A stretch of DNA of 64,000 bases from Gaertneriomyces semiglobifer (GCA_025558075.1 JAHLKF010000005.1:1116001-1180000), one strand, 5' to 3'; shown: positions 21,981 through 32,914, counted from the first letter of the stretch. A program made the numbers and translations. The notes: generated from the sequence alone by a model not told the origin.

Positions 21981-23545
21981 CTATTCTTTTGCAATCCATG
22001 ACTTTCTCTTGCAGTTGCGAGTGCCAGTCACTACCTCATTCAACTGAGATGTCGATAGCGTGGCCCTAAGGAAGGATTCTGGTACGGGTGGTCGTCCGTC
22101 GCCTCCACTCACCGTGTCCTGAATTGCAACACAGCAACGCCAGAAGTCAACCTGCACAGACACTTCGTCGGGAAATGGCAGCAGCGACTGTGCACTAACT
22201 GGAATGTTCTGAATGGTGCCATACTCAAATGCCACATACAGTCCTTCCGATAGGTGCAGCAGCGTATAACGCCACAACCGTTTGCCGACGCAGCGAAAGA
22301 GGATGGCCTTGACATAGGTTTTGTTTCTGTACAGCAAATCCAGATCCAGCCCTTGCTTACCAAAACGAATGACCCGAATTAAATCCAAATTGAACAGGTG
22401 AGTGTCACCGGCCTTGGATGCCGGTTTCACTGCACGAAATCCACATTCTATGTCTTCTCGCGTTTGGTTGACTGTAATAATTTGCAGTCTGGCCGTCTGG
22501 CGCGCGTCGTTGACCCTTCCGCAGGCAACCCCTTCACCAATGCTTTTCCCGGGCTTTAATCACCGCTTTGTCCGCCGATGCCGCATTCGACCCGGTGTTG
22601 GGCCAGCACGGGATGATCTTGTCGGCAACAGTGAAGAAACGCACCAGGGCACGACTTGTATGCGACACGGTGTAGTCGACCTCCGATTCCTTGCATCGTT
22701 GAATCGGATACTGCGGTAAGTTTCGGCACAGTTCTTCAAACGTCTCGACGACGAGATTAACTTCCTCTGTAAGCACAGAGGATTCGTCGGACAAGTAGTA
22801 CTTGACAAAACTCCCGACGGATCTCATGGCGGCCAGTCCCAGCCCGTGTTTTGTTGGACAGCGAAGGAATGCTTCAACATCATCAGGGTAACTGGTAAGG
22901 TTTGTACCCTACATATTCCGCGGCCAAATCATGTACCACATTCAACGTTTTCTCATAGATGTGTTTAGTCAACGTAGGAAAAAGTTGCCGCGGTGTGACA
23001 AGGAAGACGGATGAGAAGGCGAGGATATGGTGGACTTTGGATTCGACACAAAGAGGTCCATCCTTCCTATGCTCAAGGCATTCTGTTGGTATCTATAGAA
23101 AGTTTTGGCTTTCCCAACACGCCCCTCGATGTCCGTTGAGCCTTTCGTTGAGTTTTTTCGACGAGGTCCTGGACATGTCGGTGGATTGGCCAGCTCTTTT
23201 CCGTCGCCCAAGAAGAAACAGGCTGGTTGGTCAATGGCAAATTCTTTGAGGACATCGACAAATGTGGGCATTTGAGGTAAGTCGATGCTTATTGTAATGG
23301 CTAACTCAGACTCTGTAGTCCTACGCCTCTTGGTGGGAGGCGCTACGAAAGGGGAGTCTGAGGTAGCCAGTACAGCTCCGGCCTCGCACCAAAATCCATT
23401 GCTGCCAGCTCCAGTATTCCCGCATCCGTGCCGACCTTACCAGCCCTTTGGGCGGCGGTGGTTAATGTCTCGCGCGCCTTCAGATCATTGAAAAGGGCTT
23501 CGACGAGCGGCGAGGTTATCACCTGGGGACACGGCAGTCATGAGG
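21981..23545 (-). CDS. Multi-exon gene of unknown family, probably 5' truncated
   Basis: At least five minus-strand coding blocks. Two junctions are clear: intron 23358-23440 (83 nt, GTAAGG..CTCAG) and intron 22497-22563 (67 nt, GTGATT..GCCAG, phase 0). The last exon is 22496-21981. Blocks in between (PTFVDVLKEFAIDQPACFFL, DGPLCVESKVHHILAFSSVF, YPDDVEAFLRCPTKHGLGLA) look coding but their junctions near 23090 and 22910 use weak sites, so frameshifts are possible. A basic PPTKRRR may be a nuclear signal. No family is recognised. Upstream, the frame closes at a TGA near 23545 without an ATG, and a gypsy relic begins there, so the 5' end is missing or hidden in another exon. Confidence 0.45.
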
Positions 23546-23559
23546 GGACATGCGGAACA

Positions 23560-23822
23560 GGTTACCATCTTAAAAGTTTCCAGCTCCCGCGACCCGTCTC
23601 TGTACTCAAGGTATTCGTCATTTGTTAGATCAGCTTTGGCTGATCGGAATTCTTCGACGTCGTCGATTGCGGAGATGGCTTTCAACAGATATAGAGGTGC
23701 GTAATCGGGTCGTCGGCTGAGGATGTCTGCAAGGGTGTTCCATTTGCCCGGAAGGTACTGTACTGTCATGTCAAGGCCTTGCAGAAGGCCGATCCAACGA
23801 GCCTGGCGACGAGAAAATCGGG
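23560..23822 (-). mobile_element. Ty3/gypsy retrotransposon relic (RNase H end)
   Basis: The minus-strand frame reads RFSRRQARWIGLLQGLDM followed by VQYLPGKWNTLADILSRRP, the conserved end of the Ty3/gypsy reverse transcriptase RNase H domain (compare the general pattern SRRQARW..Y.PG..N..ADALSRRP). A stop lies immediately upstream and no reverse transcriptase, integrase or LTR is present, so this is a small decayed fragment. Confidence 0.75.
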
Positions 23823-24238
23823 GTTATGTGTTAAGGTATTCGAGAGCAACAGCTCATATGTAAACAGATATAATAAACAACAATCTGCTGTTGTTGCTGA
23901 TGCTGATATTTGTTGTTTTCTGGGTATTGAGTATGGTCCTGTGTGCCAGTGTGCTCTCCTGCCAGTGAAAGCTAACTACGCGACATCGCTCGAACTCTAT
24001 TATGTAATCGTCTTACGTAAAGCTCTGCGACGCGACTGACGCGTTGAACTTGGACGTCAAAGAATAATAATATTCGAGTTGAACGAAGGGCAGTTGCTAG
24101 TTTAAAGTGCGGCGGCGTACATGAGTGACAGTAAATAAGCTTCAGAAGCTCACCAAAGTAGAACCTTCCATTGGCTTTTCTTCCAACGCTCGCCAACGTT
24201 TGGTATTGACGGAACAGTCGCAGGCGCAGCAACCAATC
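23823..24238. other. Intergenic region
   Basis: About 410 bp between the gypsy relic and the next plus-strand gene. No further retrotransposon motif or LTR pair was recognised. Confidence 0.4.
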
Positions 24239-25006
24239 ATGGTCAGCTTTTATCTACTTCATCGCGGTCTTTTGTACTTTACAATATCTAGCACGAACTT
24301 TCTTCCACTTATCAAACATGCTATGGACGTTTATTACATCAAATTGTACGCAAAGGTTTACTGTCAAAAGCAGTGGCTGAAGAAAACTTGCTGGGACGAC
24401 TTCGGTCAGGACTGGTGTAAGTGACAGCTTGGCCGTATTGTACAGTTTGTTAGCTGAAGTACTGTTGACACATGAAATACAGCTTACGGCACCGAACTTG
24501 GATGCATTAGCATCATTGCACTGATCACAATTCTTATGCTCGCGTTCCACACTGGGCTAGCTATATATCACTTTATCTCATCGTGCCGTGGGCAACATGC
24601 CGGTTTCCTCTCGGGTACGGAATTCGGTTGCTGTGGAGCATCAGCGGTAGTATTGTCTTTTGCAACATACGATGAAGAGTTGGCTAGTGAGCCTTCCGGT
24701 CCGGAAGCCAAATATCGAAAAGCGACGAGGCTGATTACCGCACTGCTCGAGGTACCGCTTCTGGTTGCAGTATGCAGTGCTATCACTATTGTCAGAAATT
24801 ACGAACCGTGGGACAGTGGAAAGGATAGCATTTTTCTCCTACTGGTAGTGCTGGGGTTGAACATGGTGAACTTGGTGGAAAATGTGTACGAAGGTTTGTC
24901 CGTTTTTCAAAAGGCACCCGAGGTGAAGAAAGAGAGCAAAAAGGAAGATGCAAAGGAGTCCAAGAAGGACGACAAAAAGGCAGGCGCCAAAGATGGCAAG
25001 AAGTAG
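24239..25006 (+). CDS. Polytopic membrane protein with Lys-rich tail, 233 aa
   Basis: Exon 1 (24239-24416) and exon 2 (24483-25006) are joined in phase 1 by a 66-nt GTAAGT..ATACAG intron carrying GTTAGC. Hydrophobic segments: a weak N-terminal one (LLYFTISSTNFLPLI), ISIIALITILMLAFHTGLAI, a short ASAVVLSFA, ALLEVPLLVAVCSAITIV and IFLLLVVLGLNMVNLV, so about four helices. The C-terminal 35 residues are almost only Lys, Glu, Asp, Ser and Ala (KKESKKEDAKESKKDDKK), likely cytosolic and lipid- or protein-binding. No family is recognised. The terminal GKK also resembles a weak dilysine ER signal. Confidence 0.7.
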
Positions 25007-25150
25007 TGAAATTTTAGTTTACGGCGTAAACCAGAACCGACGGCGTAGTTCGAATTAGCAGTGGACGCAATGTGTATATGCCATATATATGTTAACCAAC
25101 GGAAAATGAAGTACAGGTGGACCACATATGAATAACATGCACATATTGAA

Positions 25151-27093
25151 CTACTGTTCTGGTCCCATTCGTCTCGCTACGGATTGCGCCAATTCATGAA
25201 CAACCTTGTCCAAACTTGCAAGACTGTCAAGCCCTCGAGGCATGGCTGCCGCAATTTGTTCCTCCTCGGCGAATAGTTGAGCCTCCTTTTGAACAGCTTC
25301 CAAACTCGCTCGTGCTTCCTTAAGTGATTCCGTACTCCGAGGTTTTCGCATGGTTGCGCTAGAGTCCCCTTGCTCGCTATTGCTGACCTTTCTCAGCTGT
25401 TGCCCTTGCTCGCTATTGCTGACCTTTCTCAGCTGTTGCCGATTCCTCAGCTCTCCCACAATATCTTTGGTTCCACCTATAATCGTGCTGACTCTTGATC
25501 CAGCATAATGCGGTCCCGGTATGGACAATTTGTGGGTTGGAGTGTCCGGTAGAGGTGTTTTTGGAGGCGGACTTCGCGAGATCCCACTGTATGATGTTGG
25601 TGTAAGGGACTCTAAGCGCAGGGGGCTCGGGGGTGGGCCACTTGCTGGTGACACAGTTGCCCTCGGCGGCTGTGTCGTTTGCGTGTGCTGTGTCTGTTCG
25701 GTAGGTGGCCTAGGCGGAGCGCGTGAAGGAGGGGGAATTGTAATGGCAGGTGGTTTGATGTTGACTGGCCCTCGTTGTTGCGTGGCGGGAATACGGATAG
25801 CAGGGGTCAACGGCGCTTTTTGGGCATCGGCCACCCCTGTGTTAACGCTTGGTATCTTCGGTGTCCCAGTCGTTCCCAACGTCGGTGAGCGGTCAGATTT
25901 GCTTCCAACAGCCGATGGTTTGTTGTTTCCTAAGGCTGAACCCATAGTATTGGCTCTTTCAAGTTGTTCGGTCGCCGAGTCTAAAAATACAGAGTCCACA
26001 AGCGCTAACATTTCGTCTGCGAATGTCTGACTTTCCCCGCCTTTGCTCTTGCTCCAATCCTGTTGTGTTCGAGTGCTGGACGAGTCTGCGACCGCTGATG
26101 TCTGGTTGACGGGTTGCTTCACTTGCTGATTAGGAACATCGGGTGCACTAAACACGTCTGCAATATTTGGCCTTTTGGACGTGACTGGTAGAGCGTTGCC
26201 TTTTCCCACAGTACCGGCCCCTCCAGGTGCTGGAACTCTGTTGACGGTTCCGCCCTTAATAGTACCTACATTGATTATTTCCGCTTTTTTCAAGGTCCCA
26301 ACGATCGGTGCTTTGTTTGCGGGATCAGCCCGTCTAACACTCCCAGGCGCAACATCTCGCTGAACGGGCTGTCGCGTTGGTGCATCCGCCGCCAACTTGG
26401 ATGCAAGTTGGCTCTGCATCTCCCCGGTTATCTGCATACTCGGACTCCTCCAGTTCCCCAAGCTCGTAACATGTTTATCAAAGAACTCTTTCGCTTCGCG
26501 CTCATCCTGCTCCTTCACCAAAATGGCTACATCGTTGTCCCATGGGTTGCGCAAAATGATTTTGGAAGGATCGTTGGGATGCGGAATGGGGGATGTAAAT
26601 GCTGGGGTTGGAGATTCTGGGCTAGCGAGCTGTTCGGAACGTGTATTAGAGCTGACCAATGGTAACCCGTCGATAGAGTTCCAAGCTTCAGCCAAAGATT
26701 CAACCAGCCTTGGGTCCCCCATCGCTAATGCTTGGGCATCCTCTGCGGAATCACAGATGACGGGGTGCACAATTTCCAACACAGTTCGATTGATGTGCTC
26801 CTTTACAACTGGTGGCAGCATAACCTGCAGGCGCCATTGAGTGTACCGAAGGCACGAGTCACAACATCACATCAGCCTACCACTTCGTGAGTGACCTCGC
26901 CTTGTTCTCGCGTAATCTTCTGAGCTGATTCCGTTTCGGCGTTGTACTCGGCCATTCCAAACGTTGTTCCTCCTTTGGTTTCTTGTGCATCATTGTCAGG
27001 TGGTCCCTGTGTCCTGGGTTTCGCCGGCGTGACGTTTGGTCGCTGATCTAAACCCAGCTGACGGCCAGGCACCAGCTTGTTGAGGTCGCGCAT
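25151..27093 (-). CDS. Proline/Ser-rich protein of unknown function, 628 aa
   Basis: Exon 1 (27093-26881) and exon 2 (26824-25151) are joined in phase 0 across a 56-nt intron (GTAGGC..CTGCAG). The N-terminal 180 residues look folded and helical (VVKEHINRTVLEIVHPVICD, then GDPRLVESLAEAWNSIDGLP). Residues about 200-500 are disordered and rich in Pro, Thr and Lys (PPAITIPPPSRAPPRPP). The C-terminus is helical and charged (SLKEARASLEAVQKEAQLF). A 12-residue unit QQLRKVSNSEQG is exactly duplicated. No family is recognised. The open frame extends upstream of 27093 to an ATG at 27183, so a longer start is possible. Confidence 0.7.
25370..25440. repeat. Tandem duplication of a 36-bp coding unit
   Basis: Positions 25370-25405 and 25406-25440 are identical over 35 bases, so the duplication is recent. 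It adds 12 residues in frame (QQLRKVSNSEQG twice) to the 628-aa protein. Confidence 0.9.
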
Positions 27094-27535
27094 AATGGGG
27101 ATAGCTACTACGCTTGAGATAGGAATATGATAGATTTCAGATAGACAAGTCGACTCGACAGAGCAACAGCTTGAACCTGCCACACTAAATCATCAGAAAA
27201 ATGACAAATATTGAGCCCACTGCTTGTTGTGCTATTCTTGACTTCAGCATGGCTTTTTAACCGGCATTTCCTCGACGCGTTCTCCGCCATTAGATAATCA
27301 TCCAGTCACGTGTATATTTGCTGTTTCCCAGATCGCGACCCTAACCCCGTCAGGGTATAAAAGGCGGTGGTTTCCGCCTAAACCAATTCTTTTTCTTCAT
27401 CGCTCTGGGAAACCAGAGACGCAACAAACTAATAATACATATCACCCGATGATGAACCTGCGCTGAACACCGTACATGATCGGTGATACTCCGCACGAGA
27501 TAGTTGAGGGTGTATGTTGAAAGTGCCGTATGGGT
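27094..27535. other. Intergenic region with a plus-strand TATA box
   Basis: About 440 bp upstream of the 628-aa protein gene. Holds TATAAAAG at 27356-27363 on the plus strand inside a G/C-rich hairpin-prone stretch. No plus-strand gene was found just downstream. Confidence 0.4.
27356..27363 (+). promoter_or_regulatory. Orphan TATA box
   Basis: TATAAAAG followed by a GGCGG..CCGCC stem and a pyrimidine-rich initiator-like tract, but without a recognisable downstream plus-strand reading frame. Confidence 0.4.
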
Positions 27536-27654
27536 TTAGTTGTTCACACGAACAGGTTGAACTTGGAGCGGTGCCTTGTCCTCGACGGTCGTAGTCAGAT
27601 GGAGCTTTTGAATCGTGCCTTCGACGACAATGCAGCGCTCCTCTTCTGTTGATG
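27536..27654 (-). CDS. Possible last exon of a small unknown protein
   Basis: After a CACCTCAG acceptor, 39 codons read STEEERCIVVEGTIQKLHLT and on to QPVRVNN-stop, with a strand-like, charged composition unlike chance ORFs. A first exon starting MQIQG near 27795 would fit in phase but its donor (GTCCCT) is poor. The gene is incomplete as modelled and the function is unknown. Confidence 0.3.
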
Positions 27655-28356
27655 CTGAGGTGTGTTGATGTGTAGATTACCGCAGTTACTGCGACCAGAG
27701 CCCACTCATGGCTCTGTTTCACTCCTGAAACTGCGAAAAGGATGAAACCACGGTCCCTGTGCTGTCCTCGGAGGGACGGCCTTGGATTTGCATCTTTAAG
27801 CAGTTAAATTTGTAACTTGATTGCAATTTAACTCTAGATGGGCGCAAACATTTCTAAGATTCTCGCCAACTTGGCTTTTTGACCACAGTACAATGTGGGA
27901 GGTCGTTGTTTCTACGTTTTCGCACGGGACGAATACTCAGTGCAATACTCGTAATCGTTTTCTTATGTTTCAAATTTCCAAAATTCAAATTACTGGCAGC
28001 TGCGTCGACATGCAACACATCCGAGTACTGCATGGTGGTTGGCGACGTCAGGGCAAACGGTGTATGAAGTGAGGAGCAACTAGTACTGCAACCCGCATGT
28101 GCGGGACTACATACCGTAGTGATGTCCACCACTACAATGGCGGGTTTGTTCAGCTGGTTGTCAGTCGCATATCATGCACCATCAGGAAACCACTCAAGCT
28201 TTAACATATTTTGGATTACTTGTGGGGCGGGAACCAGAAAATACAGAATATAAAACCCGTTGCGGATCCTGTAGTAGCAGCTGTGCAACAGCATCATCAT
28301 TCTTTCACACGCTCTCAAACTCCTCCATCCCATTTCGTGTGTGTGTGTGAGTGTTA
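27655..28356. other. Intergenic region
   Basis: About 700 bp. May contain the first exon of the small minus-strand gene. A short GTGTGTGTGTG run lies at about 28339-28351 next to the stop of the CH-domain gene. Nothing else recognised. Confidence 0.35.
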
Positions 28357-31300
28357 TCATTCTTCCAACTTTTTCAACATGTAGTTGAACAAGGACAATA
28401 TCTTGCCTTTGTCTCCGTCCATTATATCTAAACCATCACACAAAAAGAGATTAGCCAAAACCCATTTCATAACCCACATCTTCATTGCAATCTCGGGATA
28501 AAACTCACCTTGTGGCGTCAAAAACCTCGTTTCAACACCTTTCCCTCCCAAAAACCGTAAAACAACCGCCAAATTATCCGCCTTATGCACGGGCAACATG
28601 GCGCGCTTATTATACTTGCCCACACTCTCCTTTGTACAATCTTCCAATGCCCAAATGAGGTAGAGCCCATTACTCAAGCTCCCATCAAAGAGACTGTCCA
28701 CATGCACATCCTGCCCGGCCAAATGCTTGTTCAAAAAGGTTAGTGCTTTCTGTTCAATGGCTTTATCGTCGCCGCTGACAGAGGATTCTTTGCGTCGGAA
28801 GGTGAGTGCAGGCGCGTTGTACAAGTCGGACGCAGAGGGTGATCGGACAGCGGGTGCGCCCGTGGGACGAGGAGAGTGCGGAGGGGATATGGCTCGTTGG
28901 TGGTGGTCGGGTAAGACTTCATCGTTGGGAGGAGGTGGCGTGGCACTATGTTGTTGATGATGCTCTTGAATTTCCTCTCCTGTCGTCTCTTCCTGGCTAT
29001 TTGTACGATTGAACCGCGGCGCAACACTGGGTCGCCCCGTAACTGCCGCTGCGAGTGCGCCTAATGCTCCATGCGAAGTCGCAAATACACCGGGGATCTT
29101 GCGAGGTTTGGGTTGGTCGACTTCCTCTTCGACTGTCTCCTCAACAACGGGTGCGGCCGCGGCGTGATTCAAGTCACTGGAGACAACAGACATGGGTCTT
29201 TCCGCAATCCCAGACCCAGTGGTTCCCGTCGAAACCGTAGAAGCCGGTCGGTCACGCGGAACAGGTTTGGGTCTCGGGGCCGGCGCCGGCGCGGGTGCTG
29301 CTGCCGCGGTATCAAGTGGCGTCGAAGCGGCTTCGGTATCGTCAAATGCCGTGCTCTTACGCTGAACAGGGAACGGTTTAGGCGGGCCTTCTTTGACTGG
29401 ACTGGAACTTGCAGTGCTCGACACCTCCACGTTTTCAATATTCATACTGCGTCGACTCGCAGCAGAAGGCTTAACAGGGCGGCGAGGCACCTGAAGCGGA
29501 GGCTCCACGCTGGCGGTAGGTGGTGAAGGCGGTGGAATCTCATCATACATGCTTTTACGCATCGGACCAGAAGTGGAGGTGGACGCATAGGATTTCGGTC
29601 GACCCCCACCACCACCACCCATCTCTTCCGTTGCAGCCTCAGAATAAGCGCTGGCAGGCCGCCCATCCGAGTACATGCTCTGGCGATTCCGGCTCGCGAC
29701 ACTGGACGCATCATCAAAATCAGCGCCGGCAGAGGCTTCAGTGGACGACGATGGCGATTTATGATTCGTGTTGTTGCCACGCATGACGCTCGCCAGAGCG
29801 CTCATGGCAAGCGTCGGTTTTGGCTTCTTGGGTGGCCTCGCTGGAGCAGCACCAGGTGGCTGGTCTGGCGCATGTTCGCCACCAGCCAACTCGTCTTCAC
29901 GTTCCGGCCCAACATCAGAACTATACGCGCTATAGCTAGAGGCAGGTCTCGCCCCCTGGATGGACCCTGGACGTGAATGTCCCGGCTTGAATTGGACCGA
30001 CTCATTGCTTTGTTCTCGGGAGTGATGGTACTCTTCGGAGGATAACTCGCCGGAAGGCCGTGGCGATTCAGTGCTCGGTGAAGCGTGGGGTCTCGGCCTA
30101 GGGGCAGGACGCGGAGGCACGGTTTCAGTTGCATGGGGAGGATGAGGTTGCGACTGAACTGGCACTTGAGCTTCATGGCTCTCATGGGTTTCATGCACAT
30201 CACCGCCAGAGATATCCTCTTCCCCTTTGCCCTTTTTCACCTTCTTTGGCCGGCTTTTCGTCAGGTTGCTGAGCATGCCACGAAGGCCAGCTTTGGGGCT
30301 CTTGTGGCCCTCATGATCGTCATCTTTGTGCTTGTCCTTCTTCTCTTTGTGTTTCTTATCTTTCTTCTCGTGTTTGTCATCCTTGTGGGGTTCATGCGGC
30401 GGTTCTTCGCCAATAGATGCTATGGAGGCGCCGCCGTCTGTATCATGCGAGGACGGGACTCTCGCAGGAGGTGCTGGCGAACCCGTGGCTTGACGTTGAG
30501 GAACGCTTGGAAGAGGCTGCTCCGGAACAGGTCGCGGAGGAAGAGGTTGTTCTGGAACAGGACGGGGGGACGGCACGCTAGCATGTGCATCCTGAGGTTC
30601 AATATGACGCATCTCTTCTGGTTCGTGATAAATCGGGCTCTGAGGGATGTTTTCATCTGGAGCGGGATGAGGTTTGGGCATGCGCGGCGGTGGGCCCGTC
30701 GACAACATGCGATTCAGGTTGGACATCAAGTCAGGACGTCCAGCCGCTTTTTGAGGAGACTCGGCAGTTGGAGCTTTGGACTCCTGTTCAGGCTTATCGT
30801 CGACACCGGATCCTCGCGTTTTTGCCACTGGAGATTTTCCAATGGGCGGAGGGCGAGCTGCCTCGAATGAGGGATCTGTAAAATCAGCAACCCCGCTTTT
30901 TGGACGCGGTTTGGTATGCAACGGAGGTGCTGGAGGTTCATAGCCAGGAACATCGTCATTCGAAGTTATCCTCTCGGGCTTGGGTACTGGGACAGCCTTT
31001 GGGGTAGCTGCGCGAGGCGGAATGGCGGCCTGTGAGGGCTTGGGTGCTGACGATGGTGGTGCACCCGACTTTGCTGGACCCTGCGTTTCGTGAATCTGGC
31101 GGAAAATGCGTTGCACCCTGGCCTCAAGCGTACGCTCACTGGCCATCTTCGTAGTGTCAATCATGGCGGCATATAAATCCCGAGTTCTTCGCACAAGCTT
31201 TGTTTCCAGATACTCATTCAAAGCACCCTCAAGTTCGGCAACGATATCAATATTTGATGCAAGTTTGCGAAGATCTTGCAACACCATCTCATCATCTAGA

Positions 31301-31710
31301 TCGGAGGTTGCGGTAAGGAACAGTTGGTTAAAGTCTTTTGATGGTGCATGATAGATGCTGTTTGACTCACCGGCATCGTCTGATGGATCAGCAGCCTCAA
31401 AGACAAATCGAACCTCATCCACAAGCGTGCTTGATAACTTGTCCAATTCCCTCCTCATAGTGGCTTCAGCCTTTCCAAAGATGTCTCTGAGAGACATCTT
31501 GACCGCTCTCATCAAGCGTTCGTCAATAACCTGGTTCACATTATCGGTGAGGCTGTGGATAACATGATTATACGAGTCGACGTCCTCTTCTGCTGCATGT
31601 GCAGCGCGTATCAGAGCGGGTGGAGCATTGTAGTCGGGGCCGTTCACCTCGGCCAACAAGGCACGCAGACGCGCATGTGCGTCCGGTAGGTTTGGATACT
31701 GTTGAGCCAT
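28357..31710 (-). CDS. Large scaffold protein with C-terminal CH-like domain, about 1117 aa
   Basis: Intronless minus-strand frame. The preferred start MAQQYPNLPDAHARLRALL is at 31710; an in-frame ATG at 31755 would add 15 residues. Residues 1-230 are helical (DERLMRAVKMSLRDIFGKAE, LDKLSSTLVDEVRFVFEA), possibly a coiled coil. About residues 230-960 are disordered, with proline clusters, a Lys-rich patch (HEKKDKKHKEKKDKHKDDD) and many polyproline SH3-ligand-like motifs (PLPPRP, PRRPVKP). The last 150 residues resemble a calponin-homology fold as in parvins (FLNKHLAGQDVHVDSLFDGS, SNGLYLIWALEDC, KADNLAVVLRFLG). A cytoskeleton-linked adaptor is inferred. The CH assignment is by pattern only. Confidence 0.75.
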   Translation of the reverse strand: MAQQYPNLPDAHARLRALLAEVNGPDYNAPPALIRAAHAAEEDVDSYNHVIHSLTDNVNQVIDERLMRAVKMSLRDIFGKAEATMRRELDKLSSTLVDEVRFVFEAADPSDDAGESNSIYHAPSKDFNQLFLTATSDLDDEMVLQDLRKLASNIDIVAELEGALNEYLETKLVRRTRDLYAAMIDTTKMASERTLEARVQRIFRQIHETQGPAKSGAPPSSAPKPSQAAIPPRAATPKAVPVPKPERITSNDDVPGYEPPAPPLHTKPRPKSGVADFTDPSFEAARPPPIGKSPVAKTRGSGVDDKPEQESKAPTAESPQKAAGRPDLMSNLNRMLSTGPPPRMPKPHPAPDENIPQSPIYHEPEEMRHIEPQDAHASVPSPRPVPEQPLPPRPVPEQPLPSVPQRQATGSPAPPARVPSSHDTDGGASIASIGEEPPHEPHKDDKHEKKDKKHKEKKDKHKDDDHEGHKSPKAGLRGMLSNLTKSRPKKVKKGKGEEDISGGDVHETHESHEAQVPVQSQPHPPHATETVPPRPAPRPRPHASPSTESPRPSGELSSEEYHHSREQSNESVQFKPGHSRPGSIQGARPASSYSAYSSDVGPEREDELAGGEHAPDQPPGAAPARPPKKPKPTLAMSALASVMRGNNTNHKSPSSSTEASAGADFDDASSVASRNRQSMYSDGRPASAYSEAATEEMGGGGGGRPKSYASTSTSGPMRKSMYDEIPPPSPPTASVEPPLQVPRRPVKPSAASRRSMNIENVEVSSTASSSPVKEGPPKPFPVQRKSTAFDDTEAASTPLDTAAAAPAPAPAPRPKPVPRDRPASTVSTGTTGSGIAERPMSVVSSDLNHAAAAPVVEETVEEEVDQPKPRKIPGVFATSHGALGALAAAVTGRPSVAPRFNRTNSQEETTGEEIQEHHQQHSATPPPPNDEVLPDHHQRAISPPHSPRPTGAPAVRSPSASDLYNAPALTFRRKESSVSGDDKAIEQKALTFLNKHLAGQDVHVDSLFDGSLSNGLYLIWALEDCTKESVGKYNKRAMLPVHKADNLAVVLRFLGGKGVETRFLTPQGEFYPEIAMKMWVMKWVLANLFLCDGLDIMDGDKGKILSLFNYMLKKLEE

Positions 31711-32118
31711 GAAACGCCCCCAGCTTAATGATGGCCTAATCCCAAATATGAGCAAGACACGCTAGAGACTTTCGACGCTACAACCAAGCGGGACAGGAGT
31801 TAACGTTGATTGGATAAATACTGGGGTATATAGCGGGGTGAGTCGTGACACTTACCCCACGGGGTATGATTGCGAACTGAGAATTTCACTTGCGAACCCC
31901 GGCGTGTGGCCGTACAGGTTTATCTCTGGTTCTACCCTCGTCCGCCCCTTCGGTCGTGCCGCTTGATCCCTTGCAGCCAAGCTGGTTCAGGGTAAAGCTT
32001 ACAAGTGCGCTAGTAGCTAGTAATGGTGAGGTTCCCAATTGCTAACAAAAGGTGTTCCCAAAGGCCGTCCCCGTCACTCAACTCAACGCCCGCGACGTTT
32101 CTGTGGGCGCACCTCGGC

Positions 32119-32156
32119 GCGTGTGCTTACAGTCACACTTGTGACTAAGCGCACGC
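32119..32156. repeat. Long imperfect palindrome
   Basis: GCGTGTGCTT..AGTCACA-CT-TGTGACT-AAGCGCACGC: an inner 7-bp perfect inverted repeat inside outer 10-nt arms with one mismatch. It may be a dimeric transcription-factor site or cruciform. Confidence 0.6.
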
Positions 32157-32223
32157 CTTGCAATCGATTACCCGACTGGCGATGCAAAATATGATATCGA
32201 TATGTTGGTTCACGAAGCTTCAA

Positions 32224-32246
32224 ATTCAATTCACTGTGAATTGAAT
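32224..32246. repeat. Perfect 11-bp palindrome
   Basis: ATTCAATTCAC and GTGAATTGAAT face each other across one base. Confidence 0.65.
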
Positions 32247-32527
32247 CTGTGATATGCCCGCAGAGTGCTTCCGTCTCTTCGCTGGCTTGCAGGAATTAGT
32301 GAACTCCGTTTCTGACAATCCGTCAACTGTGTTAACTGGCAATCTCCCGCTGCCTTGATTGATAAAAGCATCGACGCAGGAAGGTTCGATCGTCAATGTT
32401 ACATATGCATGTAGGGATCGATGGGCATGAATTTGAAGACAGACGGCCTGAGTCTCGACATGGATATAGACCGAACTGAATTTGCAGGTGCTGCAATCAA
32501 ACCCAACCTCTCTCCCTTGGCCTTGGC

Positions 32528-32546
32528 GAGTTTAAAATTTAAACTC
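32528..32546. repeat. Perfect 9-bp palindrome
   Basis: GAGTTTAAA and TTTAAACTC flank a single A. Confidence 0.6.
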
Positions 32547-32894
32547 ACAAAGGATGACACACCAAAGCACTGACGGCCGCTCTGCTAATATTGTAATACG
32601 CGACTGTTAACTGTTTCGGGTAAATGAAGGCGATTGGGTGTGCAGGCAGGCCGGGCAAGACGGGTACGACGTGGGGGTATTTACACGCACGTGGTCTGTG
32701 CGACAGCAAATTCTGCCGTGGCAAAATTTTGGGGTTTTTTTCCCCCGGTTTTTATTATTATTATTACGTGCGATGCGATGGGGGACGCAATGCTGGATGG
32801 GTCTCTTGTCATTATGTTAACGGTTGGGTGGGTACTATGCACATGCACATATCCACATAGGCACATATGCAGACAATTGGCTGAGTGAGCTTCA

Positions 32895-32914
32895 GGGGGG
32901 GGGGGGGGGGGGGG
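32895..32914. repeat. Poly-G tract
   Basis: Twenty consecutive G on the plus strand. Such tracts are length-unstable and a frequent place for sequencing error. Confidence 0.9.

Noticed and set aside
21981..23490. Pure pseudogene with frameshifts
   Set aside because: At least two frame changes coincide with good GT..AG introns in the right phase, so a real spliced gene is more likely, though not certain.
25521..26840. Plus-strand frames of 147-169 codons
   Set aside because: Shadows of the 628-aa minus-strand protein; Gly/Val-rich reading is the complement of its Pro/Thr codons.
28339..28351. Telomere-like or CRISPR-like repeat
   Set aside because: Only a short GT microsatellite; no spaced direct repeats or telomeric units anywhere in the window.
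29071..30881. Plus-strand open frames of up to 261 codons
   Set aside because: They mirror the biased codons of the intronless CH-like gene on the minus strand and read as Arg/Trp/Phe-rich sequence without domains.
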